From contig JAFPLG010000019.1 in assembly GCA_017402895.1 (NCBI GenBank), positions 1-7,885 of the forward strand: a DNA stretch of 7,885 bases, given 5' to 3'. The notes beneath the pieces were generated by a model, which ran no database searches, had not been told where the DNA came from, and worked only from the letters and a program-made list of their open reading frames with translations. Position numbers and translations under genes: made by a program. Of this stretch, positions 1 to 7,230 are shown one piece after another. Within the stretch, counting starts at the first letter, position 1. Every line of letters starts with the position of its first letter. This DNA comes from Paludibacteraceae bacterium. Lineage in GTDB: Bacteria; Bacteroidota; Bacteroidia; Bacteroidales; Paludibacteraceae.

Positions 1-22
1 AGGTAGATATGAGGTAGATATG
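1..22. repeat. Two tandem copies of an 11-bp unit at the window edge
   Basis: The unit AGGTAGATATG occurs at 1-11 and again, identical, at 12-22, after which the pattern stops. Because it starts at the first base of the window, the array may continue upstream. No function can be assigned. It lies about 50 bp upstream of the glnN promoter -33 element. Confidence 0.7.
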
Positions 23-71
23 GTATTGACATGTGAATTTTTAGTTTTTATACGAAAAAAATGAAAAAATA

Positions 72-103
72 TTTGCATATTTAAAATATTTGTAGTACTT
101 TTG
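72..103 (+). promoter_or_regulatory. Bacteroidota-type promoter of the glnN operon
   Basis: A TTTG -33 element (72-75) and a TACTTTTG -7 element (96-103, consensus TAnnTTTG) are separated by 20 nt, which is the spacing of the housekeeping sigma factor promoters of Bacteroides and relatives. Transcription should begin near 109-112, giving a leader of about 45 nt. That leader is very rich in A and T and lacks a Shine-Dalgarno sequence, as is common in this phylum. The -7 element is also the left arm of a perfect inverted repeat, listed separately. The call rests on consensus match and position; the start site is inferred. Confidence 0.85.
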
Positions 104-156
104 ACGTCGATTTTGAAAATTTATCTGATTAAAAATAAAAAATAACGTCAAAAGTA
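96..156. repeat. 12-bp perfect inverted repeat spanning glnN leader
   Basis: TACTTTTGACGT at 96-107 is the exact reverse complement of ACGTCAAAAGTA at 145-156, with 37 nt between the arms. The left arm contains the -7 promoter element and the right arm ends on the A of the glnN start codon. Candidate roles are a paired operator site for a regulator of glnN, or an RNA hairpin that would form only in transcripts starting upstream of 96. Neither role is established. Confidence 0.6.
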
Positions 157-2345
157 TGGGAAATGTTCGTTTTGATGCGATTAAAAGAGCTATGGAGCAT
201 CAACCAGTCGCCGTTTTATGTCCGGATGGACGAGTAAAAGACTATTTCGCCGATGATGTATTCACGCGCGAGAGGATGAAGGAGTATATCTCTCAGGAGG
301 TGTTGGCCCAGCTCTTCGACGACGTGGACAACGGTCGCACGATCCATCGCGACATAGCCGGAAGTGTAGCCATTGGTATGCGCAAATGGGCTATGGAGCA
401 TGGTGCAACCCACTATACCCACTGGTTCCAGCCCCTCACGGGTGGTACGGCCGAGAAGCACGATGCGTTCTTCACGCTCAAGCCGGATGGCACGCTCATC
501 GAGGAGTTTAGCGGTGAGTCGCTCTATCAGCAGGAACCCGATGCATCGTCCTTCCCCAGCGGCGGTATCCGCAACACCTTCGAGGCACGTGGTTACTCGG
601 CTTGGGACCCTTCGAGTCCTGTATTCCTCATTGGAGACACCCTATGTATCCCGACCGTCTTCGTAGCCTATACGGGCGAGGCGCTCGACTATAAGACGCC
701 GCTGATTCGCTCGACGGCTGCCCTATGTCATGCCGCACGCGAGGTGTGCCAGTACTTCGACAAGCAGGTCAAGCACGTGCATGCCAACCTGGGCTGGGAA
801 CAGGAGTACTTCCTCGTGGACGAGGCGCTCTACCATGCCCGTCCGGACCTGATGCTGACGGGCCGTACGTTGATGGGACATGCCAGCGCCAAGAACCAGC
901 AACTAGAGGATCACTACTTCGGTGCGATACCCGAACGCGTGTTGGCTTTCATGCGCGATTTGGAGTTTGAAGCCCTAAAAGCCGGTATACCGGTGCGTAC
1001 GCGTCATAATGAGGTGGCCCCCAACCAGTTTGAGATGGCACCTATCTTCGAGGACGTCAACCTGTCGAACGACCATAACCTGCTTGTGATGTCAATCATG
1101 GACCGCGTGGCGCAGCGTCATCACTTCCGTGTGCTGCTCCATGAGAAGCCGTATGCAGGCGTCAACGGAAGTGGAAAGCACTGTAACTGGTCGCTGCAGA
1201 CCAATACGGGTATCAACCTGCTCGCACCGGGTAAGAACCCCTACCAGAACCTGCAGTTCGTCACCTTCTTGGTCAACGTACTGATGGCGGTGCATCGTCA
1301 TAACGGTTTGCTCAAGGCCAGCATCGTCTCGGCCACCAACGAACACCGTCTGGGTGCCAACGAGGCCCCGCCTGCTATCATCTCCGTCTTCCTGGGCAAG
1401 CAGATCACCGAGGTGCTCGACAAACTGGAGAAGGCTTCAGCCGACAAGGCCATCATCATCAATGCCAAGAAAGAGATGAAACTGGGCGTAGCCAATATCC
1501 CGGAGATTCTGCTGGACAACACCGACCGCAACCGTACCTCGCCGTTTGCTTTCACCGGCAACCGTTTTGAGTTCCGCGCCGTAGGTTCCAGTGCCAACTG
1601 CGGAGGCGCTATGCTCGCCTTGAATGCCGCTGTGGCCGAACAACTCATGCTGTTCAAACAGGAGGTGGACGCACGCATCGAGAAGGGCGAACCCAAAGAA
1701 CGCGTCCTCTTTGACATGATCAAACGTTATATCCAGGCCTGCAAGGCGATCCGCTTCGACGGAAACGGCTACAGCGACGAGTGGAAACAGGAAGCCGAAA
1801 AACGAGGCTTGGACTGCGAGACCAGCGTGCCACTCGTTATCGACCGATACCTGCTGCCCGACACGATTCGTATGTTCGAGACCACCGGCGTACTCAGTCG
1901 TGCTGAACTGGAGAGCCGCTCTGAGGTGAAATGGGAGATGTACGTCAAGAAACTCCAGATCGAGAGCCGTGTCATGGGTGACCTGGTGGTCAACCACGTG
2001 CTGCCTGCTGCCAAGCGCTACCAGACCATGCTGCTCCAGAATGTGCTGGCCGTCAAGCAGGTCTTCTCGGCCGACGAGACGGCTTCGCTCAACGAGATGG
2101 ACTATAGTATCATTCGTCAGATAGAGCACCACTCGGGTGCTATTCTCGAGGGTGTGGAAAGCATGACCGATGCGCGTCATAAGGCTAACCGCATGCCGGA
2201 CGAACGCAGCAAGGCCCTGGCCTACCACGATAATGTGTTGCCGCTCATGGCCGAGATACGCGAACATGCCGATGCGCTGGAGATGATTGTCGACGACGAG
2301 ATGTGGACCCTGCCGAAATATAGAGAACTGCTATTTGTTCACTAA
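156..2345 (+). CDS. glnN: Type III glutamine synthetase
   Basis: This enzyme condenses glutamate and ammonia to glutamine using ATP in the cytoplasm. The 729-residue product has the length of the Bacteroides fragilis GSIII and aligns with it from the first residues (MGNVRF against MSKMRF as I recall it) to the last (LPKYRELLF), which also fixes the ATG at 156. Visible motifs in order are GGIRNTFEARGY (136-147), EQEYFLVDE (215-223), RHNEVAPNQFE (283-293), NGSGKH (337-342), HRLGANEAPPAI (397-408) and RNRTSPFAFTGNRFEFR (458-474). Together these carry the metal, glutamate and ATP contacts of the catalytic fold. GSIII proteins form double-ring dodecamers and lack the adenylylation site of type I enzymes, so control is probably transcriptional. 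It is the first gene of a likely glnN-dapF-dapL-pyrG operon with a clear promoter. CTA, TTA and TCA codons are nearly absent from about 1440 to 2267. Confidence 0.98.
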   Translation: MGNVRFDAIKRAMEHQPVAVLCPDGRVKDYFADDVFTRERMKEYISQEVLAQLFDDVDNGRTIHRDIAGSVAIGMRKWAMEHGATHYTHWFQPLTGGTAEKHDAFFTLKPDGTLIEEFSGESLYQQEPDASSFPSGGIRNTFEARGYSAWDPSSPVFLIGDTLCIPTVFVAYTGEALDYKTPLIRSTAALCHAAREVCQYFDKQVKHVHANLGWEQEYFLVDEALYHARPDLMLTGRTLMGHASAKNQQLEDHYFGAIPERVLAFMRDLEFEALKAGIPVRTRHNEVAPNQFEMAPIFEDVNLSNDHNLLVMSIMDRVAQRHHFRVLLHEKPYAGVNGSGKHCNWSLQTNTGINLLAPGKNPYQNLQFVTFLVNVLMAVHRHNGLLKASIVSATNEHRLGANEAPPAIISVFLGKQITEVLDKLEKASADKAIIINAKKEMKLGVANIPEILLDNTDRNRTSPFAFTGNRFEFRAVGSSANCGGAMLALNAAVAEQLMLFKQEVDARIEKGEPKERVLFDMIKRYIQACKAIRFDGNGYSDEWKQEAEKRGLDCETSVPLVIDRYLLPDTIRMFETTGVLSRAELESRSEVKWEMYVKKLQIESRVMGDLVVNHVLPAAKRYQTMLLQNVLAVKQVFSADETASLNEMDYSIIRQIEHHSGAILEGVESMTDARHKANRMPDERSKALAYHDNVLPLMAEIREHADALEMIVDDEMWTLPKYRELLFVH

Positions 2346-2372
2346 ATTGTAAATTATCCCATTGTAAATTAT
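2346..2372 (+). repeat. Direct repeat ATTGTAAATTAT in the glnN-dapF gap
   Basis: The 12-bp sequence ATTGTAAATTAT is present at 2346-2357 and 2361-2372, with CCC between the copies, and fills nearly all of the 30-nt gap between glnN and dapF. No TAnnTTTG element with a properly spaced -33 is visible, so the gap looks like a read-through spacer and AT-rich translation leader rather than a promoter. ACTAAATTGTAAAT at 2341-2354 recurs exactly at 7211-7224 before glmS. Confidence 0.75.
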
Positions 2373-2375
2373 AAA

Positions 2376-3179
2376 ATGACACTTCATTTTACCAAGATGC
2401 ATGGTTTGGGCAATGACTATATCTATGTCGATGCCCGCGAGATACCCCACCAACCATGGCCGGAACTGGCGAGACGGTTGTCTGACAGGCACACCGGCAT
2501 CGGCGGGGACGGACTGGTGCTCATCACCCGTAGCGAGACCGAAGACTTCGGCATGCGTATCTTCAATGCCGACGGCTCGGAAGCACAGATGTGCGGCAAT
2601 GCCTCCCGGTGTATAGGTAAGTACGTTTATGAGCACGGTCTCACCGATCGTACACATATTCATCTTGAGACGCGCTCGGGTGTGCGTAACCTGTCGCTCA
2701 CCGTTGAGGATGGCAAGGTGACCTCCGTTACGGTGGATATGGGACTGCCGGAATACATGGGACGCACCGAGATACCCGTGGGCGGACAGCAGATACCTAT
2801 CGACAAGGTCAGTATGGGTAATCCCCATGCTATCTGCTTCTTCGCTCAGCCCGACAACATGCCCGTTCATACCCTGGGACCGCAGATCAGTACCCATCCC
2901 CATTTCGTAGAAGGCACTAACGTGGAGTTTGTGTGCGTGCGTAGTCGTCACGAACTGACGATGCGCGTGTGGGAACGCGGTAGCGGTGAGACGCTGGCCT
3001 GCGGCACGGGTGCTTGCGCGGCCGTTGTAGCGGCTATCCAACAGGGTGTGTGCTCGCGTGACGTCACGGTCAACCTGCCAGGTGGACAACTCCATATCCG
3101 ACTGACTGACTACGGCCACGTAGAGATGACCGGACCTGCAACGGAAGTGTTTACGGGGGAAATGAAAATTGAAAATTGA
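2376..3179 (+). CDS. dapF: Diaminopimelate epimerase
   Basis: DapF converts LL-diaminopimelate to meso-diaminopimelate without a cofactor, the penultimate step of lysine synthesis and the source of the DAP cross-linking residue of peptidoglycan. The protein has 267 residues, close to the usual 270 or so. Two symmetric halves are visible, each bearing one catalytic cysteine: MCGNASRC with Cys73 and ACGTGAC with Cys209. Substrate-site residues are recognisable as Asn13 (GNDY), Asn64 (NADGSE), Asn149 (GNPHA), Asn182 (GTNVEF) and Glu200-Arg201 (WERGSGET). The motif CGNASRC has Ala where many DapF proteins have Gly (CGNGxRC), a modest family variation. The start at 2376 puts GNDY at the normal distance from the N-terminus. 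The last residues KIEN and the TGA stop are encoded by an intergenic heptad repeat, so the natural tail is probably a few residues variable. It precedes dapL, the enzyme that makes its substrate. Confidence 0.97.
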   Translation: MTLHFTKMHGLGNDYIYVDAREIPHQPWPELARRLSDRHTGIGGDGLVLITRSETEDFGMRIFNADGSEAQMCGNASRCIGKYVYEHGLTDRTHIHLETRSGVRNLSLTVEDGKVTSVTVDMGLPEYMGRTEIPVGGQQIPIDKVSMGNPHAICFFAQPDNMPVHTLGPQISTHPHFVEGTNVEFVCVRSRHELTMRVWERGSGETLACGTGACAAVVAAIQQGVCSRDVTVNLPGGQLHIRLTDYGHVEMTGPATEVFTGEMKIEN

Positions 3180-3205
3180 AAGGTGAAAATTGAAAGGTGA
3201 AAGGT
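3164..3205 (+). repeat. Six-unit heptad array across the dapF-dapL junction
   Basis: Six consecutive 7-bp units read GAAAATT, GAAAATT, GAAAGGT, GAAAATT, GAAAGGT and GAAAGGT, ending one base before the dapL ATG. The first two units lie inside dapF and encode its C-terminal residues; the dapF stop TGA is at 3177-3179. Each junction carries TGA, and because 7 is not a multiple of 3 the stops fall in all three forward frames. The GAAAGGT variants contain AGGTGA, complementary to the conserved 3' end of 16S rRNA; the copy at 3195-3200 is well placed in front of dapL. Confidence 0.85.
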
Positions 3206-3206
3206 G

Positions 3207-4364
3207 ATGCTAAATACAAATCTGCAAAATCTGAAAGGAAACTACCTCTTTACCGATATCGTCAACCGCACCAAGGTCTATCAGACCGAGCACCCCGAGG
3301 CAGAACTGCTGCGACTGGGGGTGGGGGATGTGACACTGCCGTTGCCGCAGGTCATCACCGACGCGATGCATCGTGCCGTAGAGGACCTGGCGCATGCCGA
3401 GACATTCCGCGGTTATGGACTGGAGAACGGCTATGAGTGGCTTCGCCGTGCTATTATCGATCATGACTATGCGCCGCGTGGCATCTATCCCGAACCTGAC
3501 GAAGTGTTCATATCCGACGGCGCAGGTAGTGACCTGGGTAACCTGAGCGAACTCTTTGCCGAGGGAGGACAGGTGGCTATCCTCGATCCTTCTTACCCTG
3601 CGTACGTGGATACTAGTCGTATGGCCGGGCGCCGGATAGAATGGTTACATTCTACCCGCGAGAACGGTTTTGTGCCCAACTTGCCTAAGAAGCGTCCCGA
3701 CATCATTTATCTCTGTTTCCCCAACAACCCGACGGGCACGGTACTGACTCGCGCACAATTGCAACGATGGGTGGATTATGCGCGCGAGAACCAAAGTATT
3801 ATCATTTATGATGCTGCCTACGAGGCCTTTATCGAAGACCCCAACCTGCCGCATAGCATCTACGAGACCGACGGTGCAGAAGAGGTGGCTATCGAGGTGC
3901 GCAGCTTCAGCAAGACGGCCGGCTTCACGGCTGTGCGGTGCGGCTATACGATTGTGCCCCGTGAAACGGGTCTGCACGAGATGTGGATGCGTCGCCAGTG
4001 CACCAAGTTCAACGGTGCCTCCTATATCTCCCAGCGCGGTGCGGAAGCCGTCTATACGCCCGAAGGACAAGTGGCTATTCGTGCCAACTTGGCGCATTAT
4101 AAAGAGACGGCTCGACTGTTGTCACAAGGCCTGCGAGAACTGGGATACGAGGTCTATGGCGGTGAGAATGCACCGTATATATGGTGCCGCGTGCCGGAGG
4201 GTTATAGTTCGTGGAGCTTCTTTGATTATCTGCTCAACCATTGCCAGATTGTCTGCACACCGGGTGCGGGATTTGGCGAGTCGGGAGAGGGGTATGTGCG
4301 ATTCTCCGCTTTCTCGAAGCGCGAAGATTGCGAAAAGGCATTGCAACGAATGAAGAACTTATAA
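3207..4364 (+). CDS. dapL: LL-diaminopimelate aminotransferase
   Basis: DapL is a cytoplasmic PLP enzyme that converts tetrahydrodipicolinate plus glutamate directly to LL-diaminopimelate, bypassing the acylated intermediates of the DapD-DapC-DapE route. The fold-type I pattern is clear: GDVTLPLP near residue 41, FRGYG near 71, PNNPTG with Asn174, DAAYEAF with Asp202 and Tyr205, SFSKTAGFTAVRCGY with the PLP lysine at Lys236, RRQCTKFNGASYISQR, and a C-terminal carboxylate-binding arginine at Arg365 in YVRFSAF. These DapL-specific stretches separate it from generic aspartate aminotransferases. At 385 residues it is shorter than the usual 400-410; compared with remembered Bacteroides sequences, two loops are reduced, near residues 136-145 and 248-255. 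Gly107 stands in GAGSD where GAKSD or GAKCD is usual. I chose ATG 3207 over the preceding in-frame GTG at 3204. It follows dapF after 27 nt and runs into pyrG after 3 nt. Confidence 0.94.
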   Translation: MLNTNLQNLKGNYLFTDIVNRTKVYQTEHPEAELLRLGVGDVTLPLPQVITDAMHRAVEDLAHAETFRGYGLENGYEWLRRAIIDHDYAPRGIYPEPDEVFISDGAGSDLGNLSELFAEGGQVAILDPSYPAYVDTSRMAGRRIEWLHSTRENGFVPNLPKKRPDIIYLCFPNNPTGTVLTRAQLQRWVDYARENQSIIIYDAAYEAFIEDPNLPHSIYETDGAEEVAIEVRSFSKTAGFTAVRCGYTIVPRETGLHEMWMRRQCTKFNGASYISQRGAEAVYTPEGQVAIRANLAHYKETARLLSQGLRELGYEVYGGENAPYIWCRVPEGYSSWSFFDYLLNHCQIVCTPGAGFGESGEGYVRFSAFSKREDCEKALQRMKNL

Positions 4365-5983
<1,619 letters not shown>

Positions 5984-5989
<6 letters not shown>

Positions 5990-6015
5990 TATTTGAAAAA
6001 AATGTAGTAATTTTG
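5984..6015 (+). promoter_or_regulatory. Bacteroidota-type promoter of aminotransferase-glmS unit
   Basis: CTTG at 5984-5987 (three of four bases of the -33 TTTG) and TAATTTTG at 6008-6015 (TAnnTTTG) are separated by 20 nt. Transcription should begin near 6021-6024, leaving a leader of about 20 nt without a Shine-Dalgarno sequence. From TTG to the final G this promoter matches the glnN promoter at 26 of 31 positions, including TTGCATATTT and GTAGTA. It sits in the 72-nt gap after pyrG, the largest gap between genes in the window, and separates the two transcription units. Confidence 0.85.
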
Positions 6016-6041
6016 CACCCCCGAAAGTATAAAATCATCAT

Positions 6042-7208
6042 ATGACACTTTCCACACGAATAGCCGGTTTAGCCGAAGCGCCTACCTTACGGATGGCGGC
6101 GCGATGCCGTGAGATGCAAGCGCAAGGCATAGATGTCATTAGTATGGCATTGGGTGAACCCGATATGGATACCCCCGAACCTATTCGTATGGCCGCTAAG
6201 GCAGCGATAGACCATCATCTGTCGCACTATGGTCCCGTGCCCGGACTACCATCTTTGCGTCAAGCAATTGCCTCGCACCAAAATAAGCGCGAAGGGAATG
6301 TTATCCCTTATGCGGCAGAGGATGTGATAGTGACCGTAGGTGCAAAGCAGGCTATTTGTAGTGCTATAGAAACACTCATCGGTCCAGGTGATGAAGTGAT
6401 TATTCCTACGCCTTCGTGGGTGAGTTACAGCGAAATGGTGCGCTTGGCGGAAGGAGTAGTAGTGAACGTACCGACTCGTTTTGAAGACAAGTATTGTCTA
6501 ACACCCGGCCAATTGAGAGATGCCCTTACTCCTCAAACCAAGTTACTGCTTCTTTGTTCGCCAAACAATCCAACGGGTTCTGTCTATTCCAAAACGCAGT
6601 TGGACGCACTCATAGCCGTATTACGCGAGTATCCGCATGTCGTTGTATTGGCTGATGAGATATACAGCGCATTGACGTATGGTCAACCTGCTGTTACGTT
6701 AGCAGCCTATCCCGATTTCGCGGATCGCATTATTATAGTCAATGGAGTGAGCAAGGCGTATGCGATGACCGGATATCGTATAGGCTGGCTATTGGCGAAA
6801 GACAAGACCTTTATCTCTGCTTGCATTCGCTTGCAGAGCCAACAGATAACGTGTGCTTCCGTACCGGCTCAAGCGGCAGCTGAGGCGGCATTGATCCTCC
6901 CGGTGGATGAGTCCATTTTGGCCTCTTTTGCTAAACGCCGTGAGCTGATTACTCGTCTTGCAAAGGATATACCCGGTTTCCGTTTTACAGAACCACAAGG
7001 CGCCTTCTATCTCTTCCCTGATGTGACGGCGTTAGGGCAGGCAGATGTTATAACGGAGTATCTGCTGGAACAAGCACACGTGGCGGTTGTATCGGGTGCG
7101 GCCTTCGGTTGTTCCGACTGTATCCGCCTCTCCTATGCTATATCCGAAGAGCAGATTGTCGAATGTCTGCGCCGGATCAATGAGGCTGTTGAAAAAATAA
7201 ATTGTTAA
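6042..7208 (+). CDS. Class I aminotransferase, probably aspartate aminotransferase
   Basis: This PLP-dependent enzyme most likely interconverts aspartate plus 2-oxoglutarate and oxaloacetate plus glutamate. The 388-residue protein resembles the Thermus-type (Ib) aspartate aminotransferases: GEPDMDTPEPI (38-48), TVGAKQAI with Lys102 at the position that reads the acidic side chain in the Thermus enzyme, SPNNPTG with Asn176, ADEIYS with Asp205 and Tyr208, GVSKAYAMTGYRIGW with the PLP lysine at Lys238, and CIRLSYA with Arg362, which binds the alpha-carboxylate. Related family members also use prephenate or aromatic substrates, so specificity is inferred. It starts a new transcription unit behind its own promoter; ATG 6042 is the first in-frame start after the predicted transcription start. 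Aspartate feeds both the DAP and pyrimidine routes encoded next door. It uses TTA and CTA leucine codons at least eight times, unlike pyrG, which suggests lower expression or a different history. Confidence 0.92.
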   Translation: MTLSTRIAGLAEAPTLRMAARCREMQAQGIDVISMALGEPDMDTPEPIRMAAKAAIDHHLSHYGPVPGLPSLRQAIASHQNKREGNVIPYAAEDVIVTVGAKQAICSAIETLIGPGDEVIIPTPSWVSYSEMVRLAEGVVVNVPTRFEDKYCLTPGQLRDALTPQTKLLLLCSPNNPTGSVYSKTQLDALIAVLREYPHVVVLADEIYSALTYGQPAVTLAAYPDFADRIIIVNGVSKAYAMTGYRIGWLLAKDKTFISACIRLQSQQITCASVPAQAAAEAALILPVDESILASFAKRRELITRLAKDIPGFRFTEPQGAFYLFPDVTALGQADVITEYLLEQAHVAVVSGAAFGCSDCIRLSYAISEEQIVECLRRINEAVEKINC

Positions 7209-7210
7209 TG

Positions 7211-7224
7211 ACTAAATTGTAAAT
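7211..7224 (+). repeat. AATTGTA-type motif before glmS, shared with dapF gap
   Basis: ACTAAATTGTAAAT occupies most of the 22-nt gap before glmS and is identical to 2341-2354 at the end of glnN. In both places it lies directly behind a coding region and shortly before the next ATG. It resembles one and a half AATTGTA heptads. It may be a dispersed intergenic repeat or simply an AT-rich initiation leader. Confidence 0.55.
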
Positions 7225-7230
7225 AACCTT

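Noticed and set aside
1437..2267. 276-codon open frame on the - strand opposite glnN
   Set aside because: Same register effect as opposite pyrG. The translated sequence shows no domain and the sense frame is fully conserved GlnN.
2331..3119. 262-codon open frame on the - strand opposite dapF
   Set aside because: Again in codon register with the sense gene and explained by its codon choice; no promoter on that strand and no domain.
3204..3206. GTG as an alternative dapL start, one codon upstream of ATG
   Set aside because: It lies in the heptad array, adds only one residue, and the ATG at 3207 is the stronger start with a better-spaced AGGTGA motif.
7189..7220. Possible separate glmS promoter: TTG at 7189-7191 and TAAATTGT at 7213-7220
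   Set aside because: The -7 element does not match TAnnTTTG at its last two positions, and the start would fall only a few bases before ATG. Read-through from the aminotransferase gene is simpler.
7209..7230. glmS ribozyme or riboswitch leader
   Set aside because: The gap is only 22 nt and no ribozyme core could fit; that element is known mainly from Gram-positive bacteria.
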